Shown: one piece after another, positions 51,524 to 62,778 of the stretch
Numbering within the stretch: position 1 is the first letter of the stretch
Layout of the letters: each line of letters begins with the position of its first letter
Assembly: GCF_004310865.1 (NCBI RefSeq)
Contig: NZ_SIXI01000001.1
Span: 434,001-498,000, forward strand
Direction: 5' to 3'
Length of the DNA stretch: 64,000 bases
Source: Aquabacterium lacunae
GTDB taxonomy: Bacteria > Pseudomonadota > Gammaproteobacteria > Burkholderiales > Burkholderiaceae_C
Notes under the pieces: model-generated
Seen by the model: the letters and a program-made list of their open reading frames with translations, nothing else
What the model was told of the DNA's origin: nothing
Database searches by the model: none
Position numbers and translations under genes: made by a program

Positions 51524-51705
51524 CCAGCTGTTCCTGCCGCCCCACACGGTGGGCGTGTGCAGCCGATTGTTCCACAGCCACCCCACCCTTCTGCCCCTGT
51601 GGCGAACGCCCGCTTCGGGGACTGGCCGCGCCGCAGGCAAGCCCTGACGTGCCCGACAATGGCCACAGTGGCGCCTGCCACCCCGCCGCCCCTGTTGTGC
51701 CCACC

Positions 51706-54700
51706 ATGAACGCCCCCACCGACACCCCCACCTCCCCCCTTGCATCCGGGGCTCGGCCCACCCAGAGCCGACGCTGGCTGCGTCCCACGGCCGTGGCCGC
51801 TGCGGTGCTGGCCACCTGGGGCTTGGGCGTGGGCGTGGGCCTGCCTCGCCTGATCCAATCTCAGGTGGAGCAGCAGGGCGAAGCCGCCCTGGGCGTGCCG
51901 GTTCAGGTGGGGGCCGTGCGCCTGTCGCCGCTGACACTGGCGCTGGAAATCGACCGGCTGGAAGTGGGCCCGCCGCAAGCCCGCTGGCTGAGAGTGGGAC
52001 AGGCCCGCGTGCGGCCCTCATTGGAATCGCTGTGGCGCCTGGCCCCCGTGATCGCCGAGGTGCAGCTGGTGGCCCCGCAGGTCACCCTGGTGCGCACGGG
52101 CGACACCACCTTCAACATCACCCCGGTGCTGGAGCGCCTGCGCGCCCGCCCGGCCAGCCCCGACACGGGTGAGCCTGCGCGCTTTGCCGTGGCCAACATC
52201 GCGGTGCGCGACGGGCGCTTCGTGTTCGACGACCAGGTGCTCCAACAGCACCACACCATCGACCAGCTGGCGCTGGGCATCCCCTTCCTGTCGAACCTGC
52301 CCGTGTTCATCGACAGCCAGGTGCAGCCCTTGCTGAAGGCGCGGGTGGATGGCAGCCCCCTGACCATGAGCGGCCAGACCTTGCCTTTCAAGGACGGCCG
52401 GCAATCGACCCTGAACCTGCAATGGCAGCAGGTGGACGTGGCGCACTGGTTGCGCGCGGCCCAGCCCTTCCTGCCCGCCGAGTGGGGCGTAAGTCCGCAA
52501 GGCGGCACGCTGAGCACCGACCTGACCCTGCACTTCGAACAACCCGCCAAGGCTGCGCCTGTGGTGCGGCTGACCGGCCAGGCCAGTCTGGACCGCCTGG
52601 GGCTGAGCGCCACCCGCCTGCCCGGGCTGGGCCAGACCACCCTGGGCTGGCAAAGCCTGAAGGTGCAAGGCCTGGACACCCAGCCGCTGCGCCAGCAGGC
52701 GCGCGTGGGTCAGGTCAGCCTGCAAGGCCTGACCCTGGCCGTGCGCCCTGCCACGGGCCAGCCCACGCGCAGCACCCCAGCGGCTCGCTCCCAGCCCTCC
52801 CCTCGCGCCGAAGCGGCGCAGGCCAGCCCCTGGCAATGGGCGGTGGGCACCGCCAGCCTGCAGGCCAGCCGCATCGATGTGCAGACCGCAGCCCTGCCCT
52901 GGCCCCAACTGACGGCCCTGCAAGCCCAGGTCAAGGGACTGAGCAACGACCCGAAGGCAGCGGCCGCCGCCTGGCAACTGGCCCTGAGCGACGAACATGG
53001 CGGGCAGGTCAAGGCCGATGGCACCGTGCACCTGCCAAGCGCCCACACCGACCTGACCGTGGCCCTGCAGGATGTGCAGGTGCCCGCCTGGCTCAAGCCA
53101 CTGGAAGCGGGCCTGGACCTGCCCGTGGCCCTGCGCCAGGGCAAGGTGTCGGCCCAGTGGCCGCTGGCCGTGCAATGGGCGGCCCGCGCCGATGCCCCTG
53201 CCGCACTGAGCCTGAAAGACGGCACCGTGCAACTGGCCGACTGGCAGGCCAGAACCCGCCCAAGCCGCAGCACCCCGCTGCCCCTGCAGGCCGAGCAGAT
53301 CGACTTCCAGCGCCTGAGCCTGCAAGGCATCCAGGCCGTCGTGCCCCTGACCGGCAACACGCCGCCGCAAGCCCGCGTGGCCGACACCGTGCTGGAGGGC
53401 TTCAACGCCCGGGTGCAGCAAGGCGACCTGAAACTCGCGCTGCAGCAGACCCGGCTGCAGGTGCGCAACGCCTCGACCGACCTGAAGCAGCCGGTGCAGC
53501 TGGACCTGCAGGCGCGCACGCCGGGCCAGGGCACCCTGGCTGTGCAGGGCGAGGTGCGTCCTCAGCCGCTGAACGCCAAACTGAAGGTCAAGGCCCGCCA
53601 GCTGGACCTGAGCCCGCTGCAGCCTCTGCTGGCCCCGCACGTGAACGTGGTGCTGGCCAGTGGCCGGGCCCAGGCCGATGGTCAGCTGACCCTGCAACGG
53701 GGCGCGGGTTCGACCCCGGCCTTGAAAGCGGGCTATCAGGGCATGGTGGGCCTGAACGAGCTGAAGCTGCTCGACACGGTGAACGACGGCACCCTGCTGA
53801 GCTGGCGCCAGCTGGCCCTGAACCGCGCGCAGTTCGACTGGCAGGACGACGGGCAGAAGGCGCCTCAGCTCAACGCCGACCTGGGCCAGATCCAGCTGGC
53901 CGACTTCTTCGGCCGCGTGATCGTCAATGCCGACGGTCGCCTGAACCTGGCCCAGATCGTCAAGCAGGCCTCGCAGACCGAGCCAACCTCGCTGACCACG
54001 CCCCAGGCCCCGACGGGCTCGCCCACCTCCACTGCACCCGCCTCCCCCGCTGCGCCCGCCCCAGCCGCCCCCAATGCCTCGGCAGCGGCCCCCGCCTCAC
54101 CGGCCAGCGAGCGCCCCACCCCGGTCATGGACCTGCGCTGGCAAGGCATCACCCTGGCGCAAGGCCGGGTCGACTTCACCGACCTGTTCATCAAGCCCAA
54201 CTACTCGGCCAACCTCACGCGCATCGGCGGCACGGTCTCGGCTGTGGCGGCGCGCAACCCCGAACCCGCCACGGTGGACATCGCCGGCAGCGTGGACGAC
54301 GCCGCACCACTGAAGATCAGCGGGCGCATCCACCCGCTGGGCCCCACGCTGTTCACCGACATCCAGGCCAGCGCCAAGGGCGTCGAGCTGACACGCCTGA
54401 GCCCCTACGCCGCGCGCTATGCGGGCTACAACATCGACAAGGGCAGCCTGTCGATGGACGTGAGCTACAAGGTCGATGGCGGTAAACTGGCCGCTGAAAA
54501 CCGCATCTTCCTGGACCAGCTCACCTTCGGGGAGCGCAACAACAGCCCCGATGCCACCCACCTGCCCGTGCAGCTGGCCGTGGCCCTGCTCAAGAACAGC
54601 CGTGGCGAGATCGACATCAACCTGCCGATTTCGGGCTCGATCAATGACCCGCAGTTCTCGGTGGGCGGTATCTTGTGGAAGGTGGTGGTGAACCTCGTCA

Positions 54701-55293
54701 CCAAGGCCCTGACCGCCCCGTTCTCGTTGCTGATGGGCGGGGGTGGCGAAGAAATGAGCTTCGTCGCCTTCGCACCCGGATCAGCCGTGCTGGACGACAC
54801 CGCCCGCAAGCGGCTGGATGCGCTGGGCGCCAAGCTGGCCGACAAAGGCGGCCTGAAACTCGACGCCACGGGCTGGGCCGACGCTGGCAGCGACACCGAA
54901 GGCCTGCGCGACGAGCACGTGCGCCAGCTGATGCGCGCGGCCAAGGCCAAGGCCACCGGCCAGGCGGTGGAAGACACCGAAGTGGCCCCGGCCGAGGAGG
55001 CCCAGTGGCTGGCCGCCGCCTACAAGGCCGCCGACATCAAGAAGCCGCGCAACCTGGTGGGCCTGGCCAAGACCCTGCCGCCGGCCGAGATGAAGGCCCT
55101 GCTGCGCGCCTCGGCGCCCACGGGCAACGAGGCCCTGACGCGCCTGGCCAACCAGCGCGGCAATGCTGTGAAGGCCTACCTGGTGCAGAAGGTCCCCGCC
55201 GACCGCGTGCTGCTGACGGCCTCGAAGCTGAACCCCGAAAAGGCCGCCGACGACAAGGGCCCGGTGACCCGGGTGCAGCTGGGCGTCAAATGA
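51706..55293 (+). CDS. DUF748 / AsmA-like large periplasmic protein
   Basis: A 1195-residue protein with one N-terminal transmembrane segment (near residues 25-45, followed by the AsmA-like start RLIQSQVEQQGEAALG). Long stretches of amphipathic beta structure with LxLxLxV patterns follow, a Pro/Ala/Ser linker lies around 765-800, and a C-terminal part contains FAPGSAVLDD...RLDALGAKLAD. DUF748 belongs to the AsmA-like group, some members of which bridge inner and outer membranes for phospholipid transport; that role is inferred here. The C-terminal 250 residues, with an OmpA-like hint, may contact the cell wall. ATG 51706; the gene is a single transcription unit. Confidence 0.87.
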   Translation: MNAPTDTPTSPLASGARPTQSRRWLRPTAVAAAVLATWGLGVGVGLPRLIQSQVEQQGEAALGVPVQVGAVRLSPLTLALEIDRLEVGPPQARWLRVGQARVRPSLESLWRLAPVIAEVQLVAPQVTLVRTGDTTFNITPVLERLRARPASPDTGEPARFAVANIAVRDGRFVFDDQVLQQHHTIDQLALGIPFLSNLPVFIDSQVQPLLKARVDGSPLTMSGQTLPFKDGRQSTLNLQWQQVDVAHWLRAAQPFLPAEWGVSPQGGTLSTDLTLHFEQPAKAAPVVRLTGQASLDRLGLSATRLPGLGQTTLGWQSLKVQGLDTQPLRQQARVGQVSLQGLTLAVRPATGQPTRSTPAARSQPSPRAEAAQASPWQWAVGTASLQASRIDVQTAALPWPQLTALQAQVKGLSNDPKAAAAAWQLALSDEHGGQVKADGTVHLPSAHTDLTVALQDVQVPAWLKPLEAGLDLPVALRQGKVSAQWPLAVQWAARADAPAALSLKDGTVQLADWQARTRPSRSTPLPLQAEQIDFQRLSLQGIQAVVPLTGNTPPQARVADTVLEGFNARVQQGDLKLALQQTRLQVRNASTDLKQPVQLDLQARTPGQGTLAVQGEVRPQPLNAKLKVKARQLDLSPLQPLLAPHVNVVLASGRAQADGQLTLQRGAGSTPALKAGYQGMVGLNELKLLDTVNDGTLLSWRQLALNRAQFDWQDDGQKAPQLNADLGQIQLADFFGRVIVNADGRLNLAQIVKQASQTEPTSLTTPQAPTGSPTSTAPASPAAPAPAAPNASAAAPASPASERPTPVMDLRWQGITLAQGRVDFTDLFIKPNYSANLTRIGGTVSAVAARNPEPATVDIAGSVDDAAPLKISGRIHPLGPTLFTDIQASAKGVELTRLSPYAARYAGYNIDKGSLSMDVSYKVDGGKLAAENRIFLDQLTFGERNNSPDATHLPVQLAVALLKNSRGEIDINLPISGSINDPQFSVGGILWKVVVNLVTKALTAPFSLLMGGGGEEMSFVAFAPGSAVLDDTARKRLDALGAKLADKGGLKLDATGWADAGSDTEGLRDEHVRQLMRAAKAKATGQAVEDTEVAPAEEAQWLAAAYKAADIKKPRNLVGLAKTLPPAEMKALLRASAPTGNEALTRLANQRGNAVKAYLVQKVPADRVLLTASKLNPEKAADDKGPVTRVQLGVK

Positions 55294-55294
55294 A

Positions 55295-55319
55295 ACAGGG
55301 CGCCCGCAGGCGCCCTGTT
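55295..55319 (+). terminator. Strong hairpin after the DUF748 gene
   Basis: AACAGGGCGCC and GGCGCCCTGTT form an 11-base-pair stem with a four-base loop two bases after the stop codon. The T run is minimal (TT), so it may act as a Rho-assisted terminator or 3'-end stabiliser for both converging genes. Confidence 0.65.
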
Positions 55320-55356
55320 CGGCGTGGAGCGGCCGAGCGCTCACCGGATCACGGGC

Positions 55357-57840
55357 TCACTGGTCGTCCCATGGCGCCGACGTGGCGCCGCCGTCCCCGC
55401 CCCGCGCCGGGGTGATGATCTCGCGGTTGCCATTGGTGGCCATGCTAGACACCAGGCCCGACTTCTCCATCTGCTCCAGCAGGCGCGCCGCGCGGTTGTA
55501 GCCAATGCGCAGGTGGCGCTGCACCAGCGAGATCGAGGCCTTGCGGTGCTGCAGCACCACGGCCACGGCGTTGTCGTACATCGGGTCTTGCTCGCCGTCG
55601 CCACCGCCCATGGGGGAGCCGTCGAGGTTGCTGCCTTCGTCGCCCAGCGAGCCACCTTCCAGAATGCCCTCGATGTAGTTGGGCTCGCCCTGGGTCTTGA
55701 TGTACTGCACCACGCGGTGCACTTCCTCGTCTGACACGAAGGCGCCGTGCACCCGCATGGGCAGGCCGGTGCCCGAGGCCATGTAGAGCATGTCGCCCTG
55801 CCCCAGCAGCGCCTCGGCGCCCATCTGGTCGAGGATGGTGCGGCTGTCGATCTTGCTGCTGACCTGGAAGGAAATGCGGGTCGGGATGTTGGCCTTGATC
55901 AGGCCCGTGATCACGTCGACCGACGGGCGCTGCGTGGCCAGGATCAGGTGGATGCCGGCCGCGCGGGCCTTCTGGGCCAGGCGCGCGATCAGCTCTTCGA
56001 TCTTCTTGCCCACCACCATCATCAGGTCGGCCAGCTCGTCGATCACGATGACGATGTGCGGCAGGCGCTCCAGCGGTTCGGGCTCGTCAGGCGTCAGGCT
56101 GAAGGGGTTGGGGATGAGTTCGCCCCGCGACTTGGCCTCGTCCATCTTCTTGTTGTAGCCGGCCAGGTTGCGCACGCCCATCTTGCTCATGAGCTTGTAG
56201 CGGCGCTCCATCTCGCCCACGGCCCAGTTCAGCGCGTTGCCCGCCTGCTTCATGTCGGTCACGACCGGGCACAGCAGGTGCGCGATGCCTTCGTACACGC
56301 TCATTTCCAGCATCTTCGGGTCGATGAGGATGAGGCGCACATCGCGGGCTTCGGCCTTGTACAGCAGGCTCAGGATGGTCGCGTTGATGCCCACCGACTT
56401 ACCGGAACCCGTGGTACCGGCCACCAGGCAGTGCGGCATCTTGGCCAGGTCGGCCACCACGGGCGCGCCCACGATGTCCTTGCCCAGGCCGATGGTCAGC
56501 ATCGACTGCGCGTCGTTGTAAACCTGCGAGCCCAGGATCTCGGTCAGGCGGATCATCTGCCGCTTGGCGTTGGGCAACTCCAGCGCCATCAGGTTCTTGC
56601 CCGGGATGGTCTCGACCACGCGGATGCTGACCAGCGACAGCGAACGGGCCAGGTCCTTGGCCAGGTTGACGATCTGCGAGCCCTTCACGCCGGTGGCCGG
56701 CTCGATCTCGTAGCGGGTGATGACCGGGCCCGGCGAGGCAGCCACCACGCGCACTTCAACGCCGAAATCCTTCAGCTTCTTTTCGATCAGGCGCGAGGTC
56801 ATTTCCAGCGACTCGGCCGTGACGGTCTCCATGCGGCCCGGGGCCTCGTCCAGCAGGTCGATCTGCGGCAGCTTGGTGTCGGCCATGTCCGAGAACAAGG
56901 GCTGCTGCTTTTCCTTGACCACGCGGTCGGACTGCGGCACCTCGATCACGGGCGGCTCGATCACCAGGGGGATGGGTGCATCAAGGGGCGAGAGTTCCTG
57001 GCGCTCTTCGGCCACCACGCGCTTGCGCTCTTTCTTGGCCTTCTCGCCGATGCGGATGTCCTGTTCGACCTCGCGGCGGGTTTCGCGGCGCTCCTTGAGC
57101 AGGTCACCCAGGCCACCGATGCGCTCGGCCAGGTCCAGCCACGAAAACTTCAAGGCCATGCCCATGCCGGCCACCAGCAGGCCGATGGCGGCCACGCCCG
57201 AGCCATTGAAGCCCAGCCACTTCATGGCCAGCGGGCCGAGGGTGGCGCCCAGCACACCGCCGGCGTGCTGGCCGGCCAGGCTGAGCTCCTGCCGGTACAG
57301 GCGGGTCCACTCCAGGGTGCAGCTGGCCGCCAGCAACACGGCCACGCCCAGCCAGAAACGCCAGGCGGGGGTGGCGGGCGCCTGAGGCAGCCCCAGGGCG
57401 GTGTCTCGGCGCAGCCACAAGGCCAGGCCCCCCAGCCAGCTGCGCGCGCCGATCACCAGCAGCCACCAGCACGACTGGCCCAGCAACGCATACGCCAGGT
57501 CGGAGGCCCAGGCCCCGGTGGCGCCCACCCAGTTGGACACCTCCACATGCTGCCCCGAGGTCGTGAAAGCCGCGTCCATGGGGTGGTGGCTGAGCAGCGC
57601 CAGCAGGAACAGCACCAGCGCGATGCCACTGGCCAGCAGGTTGAACTGGTAACGCAGGCCCGCCTCGGGCGGTGGCACCGGCTCGGGCGGCGGCGTCATG
57701 GCCTGCCGCGTGACGCGGCCAGTCACGCGGCGGCCGGCCGTGTCGGCACGGGGCTCACGGCGGGGCGTGCGAGGGGCACGGGGCGGATCGGCGCGATCGT
57801 CTGCCGCGTCGTCCTGCAAGGATCCCAAAGGAAAGCTCAT
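55357..57840 (-). CDS. ftsK: DNA translocase FtsK
   Basis: An 827-residue septal DNA pump that clears chromosome ends and activates XerCD at dif. The N-terminus holds four membrane segments (residues about 75-260). A short charged linker follows, then the alpha/beta motor domain with Walker [14 protein letters not shown] near 474-486, [16 protein letters not shown] (Walker B) near 610, and the C-terminal gamma winged-helix domain ([21 protein letters not shown]) that reads KOPS sites. ATG 57840 gives a normal N-terminus. It lies between lolA and the Crp-like gene, with the DUF748 gene inserted on the opposite strand. Confidence 0.96.
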   Translation of the reverse strand: MSFPLGSLQDDAADDRADPPRAPRTPRREPRADTAGRRVTGRVTRQAMTPPPEPVPPPEAGLRYQFNLLASGIALVLFLLALLSHHPMDAAFTTSGQHVEVSNWVGATGAWASDLAYALLGQSCWWLLVIGARSWLGGLALWLRRDTALGLPQAPATPAWRFWLGVAVLLAASCTLEWTRLYRQELSLAGQHAGGVLGATLGPLAMKWLGFNGSGVAAIGLLVAGMGMALKFSWLDLAERIGGLGDLLKERRETRREVEQDIRIGEKAKKERKRVVAEERQELSPLDAPIPLVIEPPVIEVPQSDRVVKEKQQPLFSDMADTKLPQIDLLDEAPGRMETVTAESLEMTSRLIEKKLKDFGVEVRVVAASPGPVITRYEIEPATGVKGSQIVNLAKDLARSLSLVSIRVVETIPGKNLMALELPNAKRQMIRLTEILGSQVYNDAQSMLTIGLGKDIVGAPVVADLAKMPHCLVAGTTGSGKSVGINATILSLLYKAEARDVRLILIDPKMLEMSVYEGIAHLLCPVVTDMKQAGNALNWAVGEMERRYKLMSKMGVRNLAGYNKKMDEAKSRGELIPNPFSLTPDEPEPLERLPHIVIVIDELADLMMVVGKKIEELIARLAQKARAAGIHLILATQRPSVDVITGLIKANIPTRISFQVSSKIDSRTILDQMGAEALLGQGDMLYMASGTGLPMRVHGAFVSDEEVHRVVQYIKTQGEPNYIEGILEGGSLGDEGSNLDGSPMGGGDGEQDPMYDNAVAVVLQHRKASISLVQRHLRIGYNRAARLLEQMEKSGLVSSMATNGNREIITPARGGDGGATSAPWDDQ

Positions 57841-57906
57841 CCCGTGATTGTGGGGTGAAAAAAGCAAAAACCGCCCCGTGGCGACCACGCAGGCGGTGTG
57901 CAGCAT

Positions 57907-57931
57907 GAAAGCCTGCCAAGGGCAGGCTTTC
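57907..57931 (-). terminator. Terminator after the Crp/Fnr-type gene
   Basis: GAAAGCCTGCC and GGCAGGCTTTC form an 11-base-pair hairpin with a three-base loop, 31 bases past the regulator's stop on the minus strand. The TTT run on the descending arm supports a terminator. Confidence 0.65.
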
Positions 57932-57961
57932 GGTCCCGAAGGCCTCTCGGGCGTGAGCGGC

Positions 57962-58633
57962 TCAGGCGGTGGCGACCAGGTGGTCGCGCAGCACCACCGA
58001 CCCGGTCTCCTGGGTGTGGATCAGGCCGCGCTCTTCCAGGTCTTTCATCACGCGAGAGACCATTTCGCGGGATGCGCCCACGTGCTTGGCCAGGTCCTGG
58101 CGCGACACCTTGGTGCGGATGATCTTCTCGCCATGGTCTTCGTCGGCCATGTCCAGCAGCGCACGGGCCACGCGGCCGTACACGTCCAGCAGGGCCAGCG
58201 ATTCGATCTGGCGGTCGGCATTGCGCAGGCGGGACACCAGGCCACGCAAGATGGCGTAGCTCAGGCTGGAGTTCTCGGGCAGGCAGCGCGCGAACTCGGC
58301 ACGGCCCAGCAGCAGCACGTCGGTCTGCACCTCGGCGCGCACGGTGGCAGAGTGCGGCTCATTGTCGATCAGGCTCATCTCGCCGATGTAGTCGCCCGCC
58401 TCCAGCACGGCCAGGATGACTTCCCGGCCTCGCTCGTCGGCGGCCACCACGCGCGCCCGGCCTGTCAGCAGGATGAACAGCGCATTGGTCTTGCGGCCAC
58501 GCTCAACAATGAGCTCACCGCGTCGAAAACGACGCTTGACCACGCTTTCGGCAATCGACTCGGCCTGCGCCTGGGTCAGCATGGAAAACAGGGGAACGCG
58601 CCGGATCAGATCCAGGTTGGACAACATCGCCAT
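57962..58633 (-). CDS. Crp/Fnr-family transcriptional regulator
   Basis: A 223-residue regulator with an N-terminal cyclic-nucleotide-binding domain (residues about 10-120). Its phosphate-binding cassette reads [17 protein letters not shown], close to the cAMP/cGMP-binding form. The C-terminal winged helix has the recognition helix in [20 protein letters not shown] near 172-191. No N-terminal cysteine cluster is present, so it is not an oxygen-sensing FNR. ATG 58633 is preferred because AGGAG lies six bases before it; ATG 58639 would have no spacing. It is divergent from trxB. Its ligand and regulon are unknown. Confidence 0.9.
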   Translation of the reverse strand: MAMLSNLDLIRRVPLFSMLTQAQAESIAESVVKRRFRRGELIVERGRKTNALFILLTGRARVVAADERGREVILAVLEAGDYIGEMSLIDNEPHSATVRAEVQTDVLLLGRAEFARCLPENSSLSYAILRGLVSRLRNADRQIESLALLDVYGRVARALLDMADEDHGEKIIRTKVSRQDLAKHVGASREMVSRVMKDLEERGLIHTQETGSVVLRDHLVATA

Positions 58634-59838
<1,205 letters not shown>

Positions 59839-59875
59839 AGCCTTCACCCCGGAAGGCCCTCTGAAAGAGCCTCCA

Positions 59876-59913
59876 AGCAGGAACTTGGCGAGACGTCAAG
59901 TTCCTGCTAGAAT
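59876..59913 (+). promoter_or_regulatory. Promoter of rpmB-rpmG overlapping a 12-bp inverted repeat
   Basis: TTGGCG (59885-59890) and TAGAAT (59908-59913) are 17 bases apart and fit a sigma70 promoter for the ribosomal protein genes. The same DNA holds a perfect inverted repeat: AGCAGGAACTTG (59876-59887) and CAAGTTCCTGCT (59897-59908). It could be the trxB terminator stem, an operator, or both. A leader of about 180 bases precedes rpmB. Confidence 0.6.
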
Positions 59914-60102
59914 CTCGTTTTTCTTCGGAAAAAATTTGGCCCGAGTGGCCGGATCGCGAAGTTCAGGTGAATGCGCTTGCTGCAACCCGGATGATCCCGC
60001 CACCGGAAGGGTGTTCACCAGGCAGGCTTTTTCATGGGCCCACCTGCTCTGCTCACCGCTTCGCAACACAAGCGCACTACGCGAACGAACTGGAGAAGCG
60101 TC

Positions 60103-60336
60103 ATGGCACGCGTCTGTCAAGTCACGGGCAAAGGCCCGATGTCCGGGAATAACATTTCCCACGCCAACAACAAGACCAAGCGTCGTTTTCTGCCCAACCT
60201 GCAGTACCGCCGTTTCTGGGTCGAAAGCGAAAACCGCTGGGTGCGCCTGCGCATCAGCGCCGCCGCTCTGCGACTGATTGACAAAGTGGGCATCGACCAG
60301 GTCCTGGCTGACCTGCGCGCCCGTGGCGAACTGTGA
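60103..60336 (+). CDS. rpmB: 50S ribosomal protein L28
   Basis: A 77-residue L28 with the family segments [20 protein letters not shown] and [23 protein letters not shown] 60103 follows GGAGAAG. It lies 14 bases upstream of rpmG, the normal two-gene operon. Confidence 0.97.
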   Translation: MARVCQVTGKGPMSGNNISHANNKTKRRFLPNLQYRRFWVESENRWVRLRISAAALRLIDKVGIDQVLADLRARGEL

Positions 60337-60350
60337 TTGGAGAATGAACC

Positions 60351-60521
60351 ATGGCTGCTAAAGGCGGACGCGAAAAGATCAAGCTGGAATCCACTGCGGG
60401 CACCGGCCACTTCTACACCACCACCAAGAACAAGAAGACCACGCCCGAAAAGCTGGAATTCATGAAGTTCGACCCCAAGGCCCGCAAGCACGTGGCCTAC
60501 AAGGAAGTCAAGCTGAAGTAA
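60351..60521 (+). CDS. rpmG: 50S ribosomal protein L33
   Basis: A 56-residue L33 ([20 protein letters not shown]...). It has no cysteines, so it is the zinc-independent form. GGAGAA lies upstream of ATG 60351, and a strong terminator follows 20 bases after the stop. Confidence 0.97.
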   Translation: MAAKGGREKIKLESTAGTGHFYTTTKNKKTTPEKLEFMKFDPKARKHVAYKEVKLK

Positions 60522-60540
60522 TTTCAGCCCTTCCCACCGA

Positions 60541-60575
60541 AAAGCCCGCCCGCGCGCAAGCCTGGCGGGTTTTTT
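60541..60575 (+). terminator. Rho-independent terminator after rpmG
   Basis: CCCGCC and GGCGGG pair and are followed by six T residues, shortly after the rpmG stop. Confidence 0.92.
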
Positions 60576-60676
60576 GTCGCCTGTCAGGTGTTGCCCCATG
60601 TCACGGGGCGGGCGCAGCTTTGCCACACTGCGATACGCTAGGCGCACCTGTGTCCGATCGTCATCGCACTGCACCC

Positions 60677-61354
60677 ATGAACCCCAGGAAGACCTTGTCA
60701 TTGGCCCTTGCAGCGGGCACCGCGCTCTCAGGGGGCCTGTCTGCCCATGCCGCCACGGCCGTCGCCACGGTGCCGGTGGAGGCCCACGCCTTTCACCAGG
60801 CCGACCTGCCCCTGCCCGCCCCGTTGGTGATGGGCTGGCAGTACGAAGACCAGAACGGCAAGCACCTGGTGGCCCTGATGCAGAGCGCCGACGCCAAGAC
60901 CAGCCGCCGCGCAGCCAAGGCCACCGGCACGGCCGCCTGGCAGGGGCCCGCCCTGTACGCCGTGTCATGGCGCCTGAAGGGGGCGCGCTGGGTGGCCGAA
61001 TGGGCCCTGCGTGATGGCGTGGAATGCCCCGAACTGGACGCCGAAGCCCGTTTCGTGCTGCCCCAGGTCACGACGCTGGACGCCGACGACGACGGCGTGG
61101 CCGAGGTGTACCTGCCCTACAAGCTGCTCTGTGGCGGTGGTGTCGACCCCAAGACGCTGAAGGTGATCATGCGCAGCGGGGAGCAGAAACTGGCCGTGCG
61201 TGGCAGCACCCGCGTGATCCTGCCCGACCAGGCCCCGGCAGGGGGCGACTACCAGCTGGACGAGGCCCTCGACCTGCCTGCCAACAAACCGTTTCGGCGC
61301 CAGCTGATGAAGCTCTGGCAGCAGACCTACCTGGAAAAACCGGGCGCACCATGA
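60677..61354 (+). CDS. Exported hypothetical protein
   Basis: A 225-residue protein with a Sec signal peptide (residues about 1-23, likely cut after AHA). The mature part contains ECPELDAEARF, a calcium-loop-like LDADDDGVAEVYLPYKLLCGG and LKVIMRSGEQKLAVRGSTR. This faintly resembles the M949_RS01915-type family, a link I cannot verify. No catalytic motif is seen. ATG 60677 begins the signal peptide; an earlier GTG-type extension lacks one. It converges on the desaturase gene across a shared terminator. Confidence 0.75.
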   Translation: MNPRKTLSLALAAGTALSGGLSAHAATAVATVPVEAHAFHQADLPLPAPLVMGWQYEDQNGKHLVALMQSADAKTSRRAAKATGTAAWQGPALYAVSWRLKGARWVAEWALRDGVECPELDAEARFVLPQVTTLDADDDGVAEVYLPYKLLCGGGVDPKTLKVIMRSGEQKLAVRGSTRVILPDQAPAGGDYQLDEALDLPANKPFRRQLMKLWQQTYLEKPGAP

Positions 61355-61380
61355 AAAAAGCCCCGCTGATGCGGGGCTTG
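61353..61380 (-). terminator. Terminator of the desaturase gene
   Basis: AAGCCCCGC and GCGGGGCTT pair around a four-base loop; on the minus strand six T residues follow, so it mainly ends the desaturase transcript. Confidence 0.9.
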
Positions 61381-61402
61381 GTTCTTCCGGGCGCAGCCTG
61401 GA

Positions 61403-62629
61403 TCAGGCGTGCGCGGCGCGCAGCTTGCGCGAGAACTCCTGCAGGGCCTGGATGCCGCTGGCCTCGGCCTTCTGGCACCAGGCCTGCAGCTCATGGGCCA
61501 GCTGTTCGGCCGACACATTGGTCTTGGTCCACACCTGGCGCAGTTCTTCACGCATGGCGATCAGCTTGCCCAGCTTGGGGTTGTCGGCCAGGGCCAGGGC
61601 CAGGTCGGTGCGCAGGTTGGCGGGCACCTTGTCTTCGTCGCGGTGCAGCCACTTGCGCACGCGGGCCAGCTTCTCGGCCGCCGCCTGCTGGCCATCACCC
61701 TTGAGGCGGTTCAGCTCGGTGGCGCAGGCCGCACGCACTTCGCGGGCGTAACTGGCCATCAGCTCGTAGCGGTGTGCGGCAATGGCCTCGAGGGTCTTGA
61801 CGTCGGCCACGGGCTTGACTTCACCCAGCGTCAGGCGCGGCGGCACCTTGCGCACGGTGGCCAGGCCCAGCATCTCCAGCCCCCGGATGTAACCCCAGCC
61901 GATGTCAAACTCGTAAGGCTTGACCGACAGCTTGGCCGAGGTCGGGTAGGTGTGGTGGTTGTTGTGCAGCTCTTCGCCACCGATGAGGATGCCCCAGGGG
62001 CTCACGTTGGTGGACGCATCGGCCGCCTCGAAATTGCGGTAGCCCCACCAGTGGCCCAGGCCATTGATGATGCCGGCCGCCGTGATCGGGATCCAGACCA
62101 TCTGCACGGCCCACACGGTGATGCCGATGGCACCGAACAGGGCCAGGTCGATGGCCAGCATCAGGAAGATGCCCAAAGTGGCGTGCGGGGTGTAGAGCCT
62201 GTTTTCCAGCCAGTCGTTCGGCGTGTTGTGGCCGTACTTCTTGAGCGTTTCGGCATTGGCAGCCTCGGCCGCGTACAGCTCGCGACCGCGCAGCAGCACG
62301 GTCTCGATGCCGTGGGCCACGGGGCTGTGCGGGTCTTCGGCGGTCTCGCACTTGGCGTGGTGCTTGCGGTGCACGGCCACCCACTGCTTGGTCACCGTGG
62401 CCGTGGTCAGCCACAGCCAGAACCTGAAGAAGTGCGACGGGATCGCATGCAGGTCCAGCGACCGGTGCGCCTGCGAGCGGTGCAGGAAGATGGTGACCGA
62501 CGCGATGGTGATGTGCGTGAGCAGCAGCGTGTAAGCCACGATCTGCCAGGCACTGGCGTCGACCAGACCCTTGTCGGCCCACGTGAGGAAGGCGTCAACC
62601 GCGGGCGAAGACATCAGGAATTCGAACAT
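61403..62629 (-). CDS. Fatty-acid (acyl-CoA) desaturase with C-terminal helical extension
   Basis: A 408-residue integral membrane desaturase that introduces a double bond into acyl chains. The three histidine boxes of the non-heme diiron site are HRSQAH (50-55), HRKHH (87-91) and HNNHH near 224-228, with hydrophobic segments around them. Residues about 275-408 form an extra soluble, charged, helical region (for example MREELRQVWTKTNVSAEQL) not needed in minimal desaturases, but seen in betaproteobacterial relatives. ATG 62629. A TACAAT hexamer lies at 62653-62658 on the same strand. The next gene upstream on this strand is plsC, which fits a role in membrane lipid composition. Confidence 0.92.
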   Translation of the reverse strand: MFEFLMSSPAVDAFLTWADKGLVDASAWQIVAYTLLLTHITIASVTIFLHRSQAHRSLDLHAIPSHFFRFWLWLTTATVTKQWVAVHRKHHAKCETAEDPHSPVAHGIETVLLRGRELYAAEAANAETLKKYGHNTPNDWLENRLYTPHATLGIFLMLAIDLALFGAIGITVWAVQMVWIPITAAGIINGLGHWWGYRNFEAADASTNVSPWGILIGGEELHNNHHTYPTSAKLSVKPYEFDIGWGYIRGLEMLGLATVRKVPPRLTLGEVKPVADVKTLEAIAAHRYELMASYAREVRAACATELNRLKGDGQQAAAEKLARVRKWLHRDEDKVPANLRTDLALALADNPKLGKLIAMREELRQVWTKTNVSAEQLAHELQAWCQKAEASGIQALQEFSRKLRAAHA

Positions 62630-62778
62630 GGGGTACCTCAGACGAAGCCGCGATTGTAGGACCCGGGCCGGGACTCAGCGCTTGCGGCAGCGCAAAGATG
62701 GGGGTGAACCCCCACGGTCCAGTGTGTGTCGAACGCCAGCCGGTCAGCGCGTGGAAAACCCGTGGGCTTGTGGTGTTT

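Noticed and set aside
51524..52021. A possible N-terminal extension of lolA
   Set aside because: The extra residues have no homology pattern, precede the signal peptide and run antisense to the start of the DUF748 gene.
52422..54485. A 687-codon frame inside the DUF748 gene
   Set aside because: It is a same-strand frame shift of the true gene, Pro/Arg/Gly rich, with no start signal.
55747..57858. A 703-codon open frame on the plus strand across ftsK
   Set aside because: It is a shadow of the GC-rich ftsK gene: His/Gln/Gly-rich composition, no motif, and ftsK is complete on the other strand. The same applies to long antisense frames over ubiB (1407-3137), aspS (5886-7664), tssF (37504-39759) and the DUF748 gene (52018-53697).
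59937..59960. A tRNA-Ser/Leu-like D-arm sequence (GGCCCGAGTGGCC) upstream of rpmB
   Set aside because: No TTCGA-type T-arm or acceptor stem follows; it is chance similarity in the rpmB leader.
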